Positions 36,501 through 48,762 of a stretch of 64,000 nt of DNA are shown here, piece after piece. The stretch is from the NCBI RefSeq assembly GCF_000006565.2, contig NC_031474.1:1364001-1428000 (forward strand). The letters run 5' to 3'. The notes under the pieces are model-generated. The model was not told the origin of the DNA and searched no databases. It saw only the letters and a list, made by a program, of their open reading frames with translations. Source of the stretch: Toxoplasma gondii ME49 (lineage: Eukaryota > Apicomplexa > Conoidasida > Eucoccidiorida > Sarcocystidae). The translations under genes were made by a program, and so were the position numbers. Positions within the stretch are counted from its first letter, which is position 1; each line of letters starts with the position of its first letter.

Positions 36501-39332
36501 GCACTTCTTGGAGATATCGCCCCGGCGCCCTCTTGGACGCTCCCGTTCTGAACTGCATGCTCTTGAAGCACATGCATGCGCTTTGCAACTCTGCGGTTGC
36601 ATGCAAGCTCTTTATTTATTTCCTTGAAGAGGGTCCGGTGTGGAGACATGTCGCGTCATCGCTTCTGCGCAAGAGGAATGCGTCCGCGTGTGTGGGTGGT
36701 GGAGCAACAGAGAGAACAACAAAGTGAAGAGAGACTGTGTAATGAGGAAGATGCACCGAGGAGAAATGACGACGCAGAGCACGTGCCGACGATTTGCCCA
36801 CGGATCCTGCCGTTGCCCGTGGAGGTGCGTGCAAATCTGTTTTCGCTGAGAACGCATCTGCATGCTGGCCTAGATTTGTCGTCGTGTGTGCAGGAGATGA
36901 GTATTTCACGTTCCTCACTCAGTGCAAGGAGAAGGGCGCGTGCACCGTCCTGCTTAGAGGCGGCAGCAAAGATGTCCTCAATGAGGTTGAAAGGTACGCT
37001 TGAAAAGGAAAAAAAAGCTGCTTCGCAAATACACACAACCCACGCGACCGATGAGACTTCCAGCATGTATCCTCTCCAGTCAGGTGGCTCCACTTCCGAT
37101 CCGGCGGCAGTACGGTTGCGTCGAGCTAATGGCTATGCATGCGTGTACATATATATAGATGTTGTTTCACGTTTGAACCTGTGTATGCAATGCAGACATA
37201 CGTGGGGGGACAGGGGAGAACGTGAAGACAGGCTGTCGATGCATGCAAGCGAAACCTCTAGGGTGGAGAAAAGCACTGTTTTCTCGCCTGATTAAAAACA
37301 GAGAGGCCTGCCTAAAGGGCGAGGTATCAGTTTTGAGAGTGAGCGTGCGATACGTCGTTTCTCAGAAACCTGCAAGATGCAATGAACGTGGCGAGAAATA
37401 TCATGCTCGAGGGCAAGCTGCTCCCTGGCGGTGGGGCAACGGAAATGGCTATCTCGGCGCTCCTGCTGGCGAATGCAAAGAGTACGGATTTCTTTTCGAT
37501 GCTCACAATTCCTACTTCACCGATCTGTCTCATTTACATCTGCCTCCTCTCTACATATGTGTATGTCATTATATGCGTATCTTTGTAAGGCTCGTTGTTT
37601 CCTGGTGACTGGCGGGAGCTTTTGAACTTGACGTGCAAATATTATGTACGTTTATACATGCCAGCGTCCTAGTGTCGGCAGGGTGTGTGTTTCGTGTCCA
37701 CATACGCTGTACGTCTGTGTGCAAAGCGAAGATCATTGTATCGACGGAGAACGGTGCACATGCAAGACGTTTCGGTGAGTTGTCAGTTTATCCTGCGTCT
37801 TGCCCAGTCCAACGCAGGGGCAATATCGCAATTATTGTGGCGAGGAGACGCGCTTCTTCACACTGGAGCATGGACTGGGACTGATGGATTTTTTTCGGAG
37901 CTTTGTCTCCTTCCGAATGCTTTCAGATGTGGAGTCGGTCAAGCAATACCCGTACAAGGCAGTTGCCAATTCCCTTGAGGTCATCCCAAGGACTCTGGCT
38001 CAAAACTGTGGTACAAATGTCGGTAGGTGTCTTTTAAATACTTAAATATACACGAGTATTCATGTACATATTACACAGAGCTGTATACCTATGTACCTTC
38101 ACTTGCATGAGCGTAGATGCGTATGTAACAACTACGATAGACCCGTACTTGTACGTATGCATACATTATTTGTGTTTATGTTTGTGCATGTGTGTTGTAG
38201 CGCTCATGAGGCTTTTACAACAAAGTGTGCTATACGTTTATTTACATATCGAGGGATGCGACAAATACTGTGACACATTCTTGAAACGAGCGACTGGGAG
38301 GGATTGCCTAGCGGAGTAGTGCAACTGTTCTTTCCATTGGAAAGGATAACTGCTTGTCCGGGAAGAAGTGAAACCCAGTAGAAGCACGCATCTCGAGGAG
38401 CGGCAACCTTTGTCTTTCTTCGCAGTCAAAGTCATGACTGAACTTCGCGCAAAGCACGCCTCCTGCTCAGGCGACAGCACCAAATGGGGGGTCGATGGCG
38501 AGACTGGTGCGATTGTCGACATGGTGGCAAAGCAAGTCTGGGACAGTTTGGCTGTCAAGCAACAAATCGTGAAGACCGCCATTGAAGCAGTGAGCAATCG
38601 AAACCGGAAGGAGGGAGTGTTCACATTGATGCGTGCCTGTGAAGACCAGTGCGTGGTTAAATGCAGAGCGTCGTTCTGTATTTACAGTCTTATTCACTTA
38701 TATCTATATGTAACAACATATGCCGACATATGTATATATGTGTGGATGTGGGCGTGTAGACGAACAGATATGTGCGAGTTTCTGTTCACATGTATTCACG
38801 GTTTATTTTAGTGGGCCTGAGTGGGCGCATCAAAACTGGTGATGTGGTACCCGTGTCAGACCCATGAGACTTCCTACGCATGTAGGGGCATCATCTCCGT
38901 GGCGTTTCTCCGGAAAAGACGTGGAGGTCGCCACTCGTGGAGTCAACAGTTGATCTGTGTATGACAGAAGCTGGATTCGGTTGTGTTCTTCTACACTCGA
39001 GCGTGTGAATGGGTTTCGTGATATGGTTAAGTGTCTGTCTCTGTAGAGCTACACGTATTATGGGGGGTTATGGGAACGTAGGCGTGCATGCCGCGTCTAC
39101 GCGTGACCGGTCTGCTTGATTGAGGACAGAAGATAGGATGTAGTGACCAGAGGTGTTCTGAGCATTAGAAGAAAGCATATTTTCCCGAGTCAAAACGGCT
39201 GGATTTTCTCAGGCGGCGATGCTCCTGCGAATCGACGACGTTCTTTCCGGCGTCAGAAAGGAAGGCGGAGGCGCTGGGGCGGACAACATGGACGCGGACC
39301 CTGAGACCTTCGGAGATTCTCGCGATGGATGA
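33504..39332 (+). CDS. CCT3: T-complex protein 1 subunit gamma (CCT3), 9 exons, 556 aa
   Basis: Subunit of the cytosolic TRiC/CCT chaperonin that folds actin and tubulin. Exons: 33504-33590, 34387-34509, 35025-35534, 36129-36483, 36894-36993, 37366-37481, 37927-38022, 38426-38589, 39213-39332 (TGA); total 1671 nt. Landmarks: VLVLKQNTKREQGRKAQLAN; DIVRTTLGPSSMLKML; EEVGDGSTSVVVLAGE (nucleotide-binding loop); LLLDCPLEYKKGESQT; VVNRTE-type apical domain preceded by RRVRKTDNNRIARV; MNVARNIMLEGKLLPGGGAT; SLEVIPRTLAQNCGTN; WGVDGETGAIVDM; LLRIDDVLSGVRKE. The ATG has a good context (GCCACCATGA). Intron 3 has a GC donor (AAG/GCAAGT). Length and order match human CCT3 with a slightly longer tail. Confidence 0.97.
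33963..33980. repeat. Short GT microsatellite in CCT3 intron 1
   Basis: About nine TG dinucleotides, intronic. Confidence 0.8.
35935..35958. repeat. TA microsatellite in CCT3 intron 3
   Basis: Pure TA run within the GC-AG intron; a second TA run lies at about 36035-36065, shortly before the acceptor. Confidence 0.85.
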
Positions 39333-40301
39333 AGAATGTGTGCACTTCGGTCATCTCCTTGAGATTTACGAGGAGGATGCCCAGTATTTCTCCGTTTGTC
39401 ACCATCTGCCATTTCTCTGCCTGTGTCAACTGTCTTTCTCAAACTCTTTGATTGCCGTTGAAAGAATCTGTGCCCCCTGAATATCACTGTTCATTTTGCG
39501 TGTGCGCACTTTTAGATATCCGTATGCTGCTGTAAACAACTTAAAACGTCAATTCAAACCGTTCTCCTGGTCTCACCCGTTTGGCTGTTTGCATCTATCT
39601 GTGGTTATCCCCGTTCTGCGTGAAATACCTCCTAGATGCGGACACAGGGCGTTTGCAGTCTCGCACCTGACACATTCCGGGGGTAGACTTCGCATGTATC
39701 AGGGCAATTGCCTATGACGACACTGGCATTTATCAGGGAATGACAACTCGTACGAAGGCGTGCTGGGAAATTCCACTGGGGGGATGGCACACATGACCTC
39801 GTGTAAGTGAAAGAGACCTTCAGACAAAAGGCGGTGCGCACTTGCTCTACCCGCTGGGACGCTGTAGGGCAAGCACCTGGCCCCTTGCTTTAAAGATGTA
39901 GTATAAGCGTAGAACCAATCCGGTAGTAAGGTATAAGGTAGTAGTGTATGGCGTGAGGGTACACATACGAGTGAAGAGATGCCTCTCTCCGATAGGGCCC
40001 GCCAGGGCTCTCACACACCAGTATATATGAATAAACCGCATATATGCATAGATACACGTTTGCTTAGGTATTTAAAAAAGCATTAGCATGGTGATCAAAA
40101 ACGAGTCCATAGCATCTGACGTATCATAGAGAAAAAGCATGTGAATGGCATGTCCGCCGATTTATCGGTGCACCCACCGTTACATGCATACGACTGTGTA
40201 GAAGTACATACGTGTGTGGGTATTTTGAGACGATGATGTACTGGTAAGGTCGGTAAGCCAGTCGCTGTAGGACTTTCGTAGTGAATGATAGGTGAAAAGG
40301 T
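39333..40301. other. Convergent gap between CCT3 and the acyl-CoA dehydrogenase gene
   Basis: Expected to contain the two 3' UTRs. No ORF with recognisable content. Confidence 0.5.
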
Positions 40302-43300
40302 TTAAAAGTCCCAATCAAGATTCCCTTCTCGGAAACGAGTGTTTAATTCCCGGGCTATTAGCATGCGTCGGATTTCGGAGGTACCTGAGCACGCGGGATC
40401 CACACACGCGTTCGCATTTTTGAGTTAAGGGGCAATTATGAGGTCGACACAGAAAGAGGAGAGAAACATGGATGCATATTGGAAAGAGGAAAATAGAGGC
40501 AATTTAGACGTGTGCATTTGACTTCAGGTCACATTTCAGGGATGCCGGTGTCTTACCTGCTCCGATTTCATAGAGTTTGCTATCTCGCAGGAGGCGACCA
40601 GCGGGGTACTCGTTTGTATATCTGCAAGGAAACAGGGGTAGGCATTTGTCCTGTTCTATGCACATCAAGGGGAAAAATAGTAACTGCGAAGGGAAACACA
40701 TCTTGCATAACGCTTTTTCGGACCAGCACAGATCACATATAACTGCAGTTTGTCCAGGTTTTCTGCATTCTAGTGCTTATCAAAAACATTTTACAGTGCT
40801 CCGAGCACTAGAGGCCATGTGGTAAATCTTTTTTTTCTTCCCTGGAACACAGCGTTGAGACGAGAAACCTTTGTCCCACCTAAGTAAAGAGTACACGCAC
40901 AGGTGAGTCCACAGACGTGCGGCAAAGCTACGTTTCCTATCCGTCTCTTTGTCCGTTGCTCACCCATTGCCACCCAACATCTGAATGGTATCAAGAGCGA
41001 CCTGCGTTGCCTTTTCTGCGCAGCATAATATCGATGAGGCGCAGTCCTGTGCAAAACACGCAAAGTGTAACTGATTGCCGCTCAAAGAGATTTACCGACT
41101 TCCAAAAAATATTTTTGTACTCGTTTTCCAAGGATCGGCATTTCCTTTTATCCACAGGGAACACATAATCGAAGCACGTGTATACACAAAATTAAACCTG
41201 CGTTTAGAGCCATGGAGGGTCTGCGTTGAAAGAAGTCGAAATATGTACATAACCAGATTTCAGTAGATCGGTGCTTGTATGCAGTCCACACCGACCAGCT
41301 TTGTTGAGGTGCGCATTTACACCTACATGCAGCACGTATGAAGATATTTGTGGGCAACTAAACCCTGTTAACCATAGTTTCTCTATATACGTACTGCTCG
41401 TCCAGCAGATCCTTCTGAATACGATCGAGCGACGCTGTAGAGGAAAGCTCTGTACAGAAAGAGCACACAAGCATTGACATCGTTGCCATAGTCCTCCCAT
41501 GTAAAGAAATCTTTAAAAAAGTTCACGGAGAGCAGATGCCGAGTGCGGCGCAGAAAACACTCGCACAGACTACCATGCATATATGTTTCCTGCAGAGAAT
41601 AAGCTAAAGGTTGAACGCAGAAAGGAACGAACAGTCAGTCTGCTGCACACGCACTCATGAACGCAGTATTGCATTTGCGTTCGAGAGGAAAAGCACTGCT
41701 CCTGTGCAGAACGGTCCGGAATCGCCGGGGTCCTCCTCACCGATGAGTAATGAAGGCGCTGTATACGTCTGCCAGTTTTCCTTGCATGAGCTATACCGAC
41801 ACAGAAGCACCAGGGAAAGCCGCGCATTGATAAAGAGCGGAATGAATTACCATTGTACGAAGCAACCCGTCGAAACTGTATCGCGCACATCCACTTGCTA
41901 GTCAAGGAAATCAGGGACTTCCATCGATACAGACTGACCACGTATACACACACATGTACCGGGTTCATAAAACGCATTTATGCATTGGTATGCAGGTGTG
42001 AACTTGTATATACAGAATTGTTGATGTCTGCAAGCATGTGCGTGCGAATACCTCCATGCATATGTGCATGTGTATAGAAGCAACCGCCTACACCTTGTGT
42101 TTGCTGATCCTTACGTGTTCAGTTTGTGCAGATTCACAAGCAGCAACCAACAGTAAACCAATGTAACAGCGCTACACTTTGAAATCATTTCAACCTGTCG
42201 ATTGACTACGTTTCCCGTGGTGTTTCGTAGGAGAGCCAGCGAGTCTTGTCACCTAACTTCTGAGCTGTTACCTGAAAATTCGCCACAGGCTGACCGAATT
42301 GTTGTCGGTGGTTGATATAGGGCAAGACAACGTCTAGGCATGCCGCCATTATTCTGGGAGAGAAATCGAAACAGGAAAGAGGAAGAATGCTCCGATTCGG
42401 AGGCAACTAATCTTCATCTTTGAAGCCTTTTGCATTCTGTTTAGCTCGCTCACTAGGTAGCCTCAATAAGGTGGGCCCTGTCAGTCGCCCTCCAAAACCT
42501 GCACGTCATTGCCTACTGCATCATTATAGGGCACATCTGTGCATACAGGCATACGCGTCTCCAAGGATATTGACGGCTAAACGCATATATGCAAATAGAG
42601 AAATTGCCTGAATCGATTTAATTGTCCGTATGTTCACATACTCATATATGACCATTCTCACCCTAGAGGTCCAGCAGCGAGAACCAGTCGCTCGGAATCG
42701 AGTCCCGACATGAGTATTTTAGCCCCGTCGCCGGTAGTGCCTGAGCACAAAAATAGACAGGGTGTGTCCGTCGAATGGTAACTCTCTTGTATTGAACCTG
42801 GGTAAGACTGCGAATATCGATGGACGGAAACAAAAAGGCCTCACGACATATTTTTGAGCGGACCTCACCTAAACCGAAACACCGGGTTGTATAAATGTGG
42901 GAACGTGACTAGTATGGGAAGGCGCATGTCGCTTTTCTAAGTTAGGCTAGTTGTCCTGTCAAAAAATTGGTTTACACTGCGTGTCGTTGAGCTTGAGTAG
43001 TTCTTACCTAAAATATTCTGGGGAGGGATACGTATATCGTCGAAATATAACGCGCACGTTTCACTACAGCGCATGCCTGAACAGGAACCCAACGTGGAAA
43101 CACAGATCTCACCAGAGAGAAACTCGGTATTACCGACACAAACCAAAACGCGATAGACGATGTGTGTACGCTTGCTTATACGCCTGGATAGTGAGTGCCA
43201 CACAGGACACACATATACGCTATGCTTAGAAATTCAGGCATATGCTTACGCAGAAAATCACGCGTATCCTCATAAGGAGGACAGCTAATGGTGTGTTGAA

Positions 43301-46300
43301 AGGAAGAAAAAAACCCCGGATATGCCGAGGACCTCTATGAGGTGCTTGTATTGGGCGAGGAAATTCTGTTCCTCACCGAGCTTGTCGAGCTTCTTCCCTC
43401 GCGTCAATCCGTCCATTCCATTTTCAACAATTACAGCAGTTACACTCCTTGACGAACCTGTCAGGGTTTCGTCCCATAAAGAAAGCAAAAGGCAACGTCA
43501 CGTAAGCCTATGTTAACAAAGTATTGATGGTTTTAGCAGACGAAATTTTCTTCACGTAAATTTAGACAGGATAAATGCACCAAGGCACCATACCACTTTT
43601 TGCTTCCGGTGTGTCGTGCCGGCCCTCTTCGCCACGACAATAAACGAGCTACCGTTCCTTTTGCTTCGTTTTCCTCTGTCCCCCTTACACGTGCAGAAGG
43701 AAGAAACCAAACAGACTGTAAGCGGCTCGAACAGCGAAGCTGTGTTGGGCAGGCGTTTTGCAGAAGTAAACACTTTAGAGGAAGACTTCATCCGGTAGCA
43801 GAAACATCCTGCTCATGTTCGCGCTTCGTACGCTTACTGTTTTACACACGGAATCTCGCAAGCGTGAACCGCACCTTCCAGCCCTGACTTACCGGCTTTG
43901 GCTGGCACCTCTTGTATCTCCTCTGTTGTCTCTTTGGCGTAAACGATGATTACATCTGCCAGGGTGCCATTCGTAATCCAACTCTTGGATCCGCGTAAGG
44001 TGTAAGATCCATCCTCTAGCGAGAAACCAACAAACACGGGGTAATGCACCAGACGCTTCTTGCATCGCTAATAAAAGGCGCTTCTCTTTGGCAAAAGGCG
44101 CTTATAAAAAAGCGTAATGACATGAACTCAACGCATCAAATAGTAATTCCCGGCAACGCAACGAGGCGAAGAAAAACACTGACATCGATAGAACTTCGGT
44201 ACTCTTTCATGGAAAGACCTATCTCGCTCAGTCCAGTATTTTGCCATCAGTTTTACTGTACACGGACTCAAATTCGTGCATCGCATCTTCAACAGAGAAA
44301 GCACTTCGATTCTGCTGTAGCGGAGCAGTACCGTTCCGAGTGGCTTGACTCCTCATTCCCATGACGTCACTGCCGGCTTCCTATGCGCACGAACACCACC
44401 AAATGAGACTGCTTCGCACGCGCAGGTGCAGTAGTACATGTGTGAGGCTTCACAGACATGAAGATGAATATATTCTGTACACATCCCTACCATAAGACAA
44501 ATCAATACATGCACGCATGCATGCATACACACCGAAATTATTGGATTGTATTAAACGTAAGTACCAATACACATATTATTTGCAGTGTGTTGAGTCCATC
44601 ATTACATTTATACATGCAGACGGATACAGTTCACTTGCTCAACTACTCTCTTGTAAAGCAATATCGGTAGAAAAGGATACGCCCTACGTATGCAGCAGAT
44701 GATTACTATACAGAAAGAGAAGCGGCTGTGCAGCCTCACCGGCTCGGACATTGCGAGAGCGCCAACGGCATTTCCGCGAATAAGCTGCAGCAAAGAATGG
44801 GCACGGGCGAAGTGATCTGTATCGAATTCACCATTCAAAGGCTTTGAGTGAAGGCGACGTCACCGTAGAAGCACAGATACTGTGTCCGTGTAAGTAGAAG
44901 TATGCCTATGTACTCGCATGTATGCCGCTGCCAGTGAAAGGTGAGTTTCTTTGAATTTCCAGAGTTCACGAAGACAGGATCGAGAGAATTGCGGCGAGTA
45001 AGGCTACGAAGACACTGGCGATGAAATATGAACGGGTGTTTACATAAACAATGCTTGCATTCATAAGACTGAGGCACATATCGGGGAAAAGCTGGTCTTA
45101 CCCCTGGAAGCAGTCTTCCCTGCTGCTCTGGCGTCCCCCATCTAGTGATCTGTTGAGACCACAACAAGCTCGAAGATGAAAATGAATCCAGCTGTCGTTG
45201 ATGGTAATGTTGAATTGCCCCTACGGGATTTCAGAAGTGATGGGGAAGCAGCTAACATAGATTCGGGCACCTTTTCCGGAAGACGTGCCTGTTACAGGTC
45301 TCCAAATGCCATCAAATGCTTACCTGGTTTATACAAAGGTTTGAGTGTGCGCCGTACGAAAGCCCAATTCCTGCTGAAGCCCGGGAAATCTCCTCCATGA
45401 TTATCACATGAGAGAGGAAATCGAGCCCGAGACCACCTGAGAATTAGAAACCGAAAAGCAATCCACACAAACCATTTCCAGCAATCCTACAAAAAGATAT
45501 ACAGAGAAACAAGGGTCAGGCAGATCTTTCTTCTTGCAGAATGGTGCCTAAGGTGGTCAGATATAAGGTGCATATTTTGGAGTAGAGGAAGGTTAGGCCT
45601 GCGTATATATATGTGTTTATAATCAGATAGTGTCGTATCCATCTTGGCCGCAGATCAGAGCTAAAAGAAGCGACCAGGCGTCGGTTTCGGTCCGGTAAAC
45701 TTTGTCTACAAAAGAGCAACATTCACGAACGTTATCACTGGTCTCTATACGCATCTGGAGTTCCCGCTTGAGGCCTTGTTTGTCCGTCTCGGCTTTATGT
45801 ACCATCACGCAACTACTCGTGACTGAAAAAGCTCGTCTGCTCGGTTTCGCATAGTGAAGCAAGCGCTCATTCCGCGAATGCCCAGCACACGTATGTAATG
45901 TGGGAAGCCATCATCTCAATCTTTTGTCTACATTAATGCACTAAAACACCCGACTGCTTTCCGGCGTACCATGATCTTCTGGTGCCGTTGGACCGAGTAA
46001 GCCAAAGCTGCCTATTAGGGGGAAAAGATGCTGATAAAAAGGGATACGCAATATGGGGGGACATGCAGTTGGGTTTTCCTATTTGTCAGCTGATTTCCCT
46101 GTGAAATTAATTATAAATCAACGAGGTCCAACACCTTTCCACGTTACGGCTTTACCGTATGTGCGTGCCTCTATGACTTGGTGAATCAAGCAAGCTACAC
46201 GACACTCACGGTTGCGTCTAAAAGCTGCCGTATCTGATCGGGTGCAGTCTAGAGTCGCATGCCTCTGCCGGTACCGCTGCTGCGGCACCCGACAGTGAAC

Positions 46301-46657
46301 GTACGGTGCTCTTCGCGATTCCATCCAAAATTCACTGTGCATAGTTTAGCCGTGTTTGTAGATGATTCAGGCGCTCTCACCACTAGTATACGCCCGACGG
46401 TTCAGAAAACAGACAGACAGATAGATAGATAGATGGATGTCAAAATATGTGTTTTTTTCGTTGAGGAGATGAGGCATCACGAATGTTGCCGGGGTGCTGG
46501 TGAGTTTGCAGACGACGCGGAAGTTAGCGGGTCACATTTCGATTAATGAGCCACCGAATTTTCGGTGACATACCTTTGGGAACGAATTCTCCTTGTCCCA
46601 CTTTGTCGCGTAAGGAGCGATCTCCTTGCGAGCAACTCCGCGAACATATTGCTGAAG
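40302..46657 (-). CDS. IVD: Isovaleryl-CoA dehydrogenase-type acyl-CoA dehydrogenase, at least 16 exons (5' end unresolved)
   Basis: FAD enzyme oxidising isovaleryl-CoA in mitochondrial leucine breakdown. Exons in order: 46574-46657, 45970-46011, 45324-45436, 45102-45149, 44740-44784, 44332-44380, 43893-44015, 43377-43457, 43008-43076, 42662-42740, 42272-42353, 41741-41790, 41395-41449, 40964-41046, 40557-40621, 40302-40384 (TAA). Landmarks: [49 protein letters not shown] then [101 protein letters not shown]. The catalytic Glu is in LDSERL, as in isovaleryl-CoA dehydrogenase, and the MCAD-type Glu position is Ala (IGAGT). A short exon between 46574 and 46011 is missing (46215-46253 is a candidate, but its phase is off by one). 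The N-terminal targeting exon was not found. Confidence 0.88.
46410..46439. repeat. Short GACA/GATA microsatellite
   Basis: Tetranucleotide run of AGAC then AGAT units in the presumed first intron of the dehydrogenase gene. Confidence 0.8.
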
Positions 46658-48762
46658 CTGCAACAAGTAGTTCCGAACGCGTTACTGATGGGGCAAATGA
46701 GTGCAAGAAGGCGGTACTGTTGAGCATACGCGCAGATGGTATACTAAACGATGCACTTCCATAAGTCCCTGAAGGACCGAAAATCCATCCTCGACTGTTC
46801 ACTACTTGTTTTGCCCCCACATCCTCCACAATGTACAGGTTGCCACACAACAGCTCTCCACATCTGCCGCCCTGTGGTAAGAAAAGTAAACAACTGAACA
46901 GCAATCGTCTGGCAAATATCGATACCGTCTCTGCGAAACGGGCCGCTGCTCAGTACAGGAATATCACACAGAGGTTGCAAATACTAGTAGACGGAAAAGG
47001 TGCCCTCAGAGTGCTTAACTAGATGTCCGGCTTTGTCGCGCATCTAATTTCCACTGCGCCTTCTCCCATCTTCTGCTGTGTAGACGTAATCGAAAGTTGC
47101 CAAAGATTTTGAAAACTTGGACGTTTTTTGTCAGAGTCGGACTTGCTGGCAATGTGTTGTGTACTCCCCTTCACAATGAGCTCAGCTGTAAATCTACGCG
47201 GAGGTGTGGCGAGCCATACCTCTTTGTGACCCTCATTCAACAAGCAATTGGCCTGTTGAAAAGCAGGCCCAAACAACTTGGTTGAAAATGAGCGCGACCT
47301 GAGACGTGATCCGCTGTGGGATGACCTCGGTACTTCGTTTTGAAGTTGGCACTTCAGGGCACACCCCGCTAATGATGGATGGCATTGTTTCGTTTCGGAA
47401 AAACTGGAAATGCTTTGCTTCAATTTGCGCGGAACTGTGAACATTTCGAGAGAGGTGTCCCTGCCTGGCCAGCACCTGTTTCCGATGAGTGTCATGACGT
47501 AGACAAACGAAGTTTCGTCTGCCTCTTTAGAGAGCGACTTTGCAGGTGTGGTCAAGACCCAGAAGCTCGCAAGAGAGCGTGTAAGTATCCTGAGGCAGAA
47601 TTAAAAGGTAAAGTTCTACCAAGCGAGCAACACAGAAGGCAAAAGAGTGTAGGCTCTTTGTTTCCTCCTATAACGGGAAGCTCGGCTTGCAAGGGACCAA
47701 TCAATCGACCAGCGCGCGAACACCCGAGGCCGAATGAAGTCATGAACGGTCCTTCAACAAACGGACGACCGACGGGCGGTTTGACAGCTTCGTGTATCAC
47801 AATCAATAAGAAAGACGAAAACAGTGAATTATACTATCAGATCGCCCAGCTACTAGGAGGCAAAGGCGTTGACTTCGAGGCCGTCGTTGTCAAGGATATG
47901 TGTGCAGCGGTGAGTACGCTCGAGGTGCAAAGACATTTACATTTTCCCGGTTTTACTCCTCATTCCGCGGCGGCACGTATTCAGTACGACGAAAAGGGAG
48001 ACAAAGTGCAGATCTCGCTTGTCGCTGTATCTGTGTCCTTTGAGTGGGCCAAACAGGAGAGAGAGGCTCCCTGTTATTGTCTAACGTGTTTCACAGCTAG
48101 TTTGCCCGACTCTAATACTTGCCTGGGTGGAGGGTTTCTGCAAACGAGGTGTCTAGCGTATCCATTCCTCCTACGATTGCCCGTTCTTTTTTGGCCTTTG
48201 GTATTCATTTCTAGGACTGCGTGTATAAACAAGGAGGAAAGTATTTATCACATACAAAAAGAATTTGAGATGCGGTTGGGAAGCTTGTTTACGCGGTGGT
48301 TTGGTTTCTTGGTCTCAGGTCACAAGGCGACCGTCGTGCCCGAATGCAGTGCTCGACAGGGGGGAACTAACCGTAATTCAGCACAGCAACATTTCCACAC
48401 AGAATTTCAACGGATACCGTTGTATGGGCCAGCAGCTGTCCTGGTTATATGCTGGAGTTGACAGGCAGAGCTCACACCGATAATTTTAAGCATCACGTAT
48501 AGGGGAGCTCAAAAGAGTTGATGTGTAGGGAAGCGAAATCATTGTGTTGCTCTGATCTTCAATGCAAACCTTTGAAGGCTAACTGCTTGCGGAAGGGCAT
48601 GTTCCTGCATCCAACAATAACTTGCGGCAGTGTAGGGTAAGCACTCTACTTCACCGTAGCCAGAGTTGCCTGACCAGCTTCAAGAGAGGGGGACCCACAG
48701 CAAATTGCGCAACAACTTGTGAAAAACAAAACAGTTAGACATTTGAACACAACTCACATCTT
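46658..48762. other. Region between the dehydrogenase 5' end and the ASADH 3' end
   Basis: Should contain the missing 5' exon(s) of the dehydrogenase. A minus ORF at 47019-47555 includes RSFSTKLFGPAFQQANCL, which could be a mitochondrial presequence, but I could not splice it to 46657. The overlapping plus ORF is listed separately. Confidence 0.4.
47742..48483 (+). CDS. Doubtful hypothetical protein, two-exon model
   Basis: A plus frame is open from 47379 to 48461 (360 codons), long for this composition. A good donor (GCAGCG/GTGAGT) at 47909 suggests exon 1 at 47742-47909, containing ENSELYYQIAQLLGGKGVDF. A good acceptor opens a phase-0 exon at 48319-48483 ending in TAA. The model is 110 aa from ATG 47742, or 231 aa from ATG 47379. 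No family is recognised, and it overlaps the region where the minus-strand dehydrogenase should begin. It may be chance. Confidence 0.22.

Noticed and set aside
46118..46342. Minus ORF rich in Arg as a separate gene
   Set aside because: It falls inside the dehydrogenase gene between two placed exons and has no independent support.
47019..47555. 178-residue minus ORF as the dehydrogenase N-terminus
   Set aside because: It contains a presequence-like stretch but no donor that joins 46657 in phase; left unassigned.
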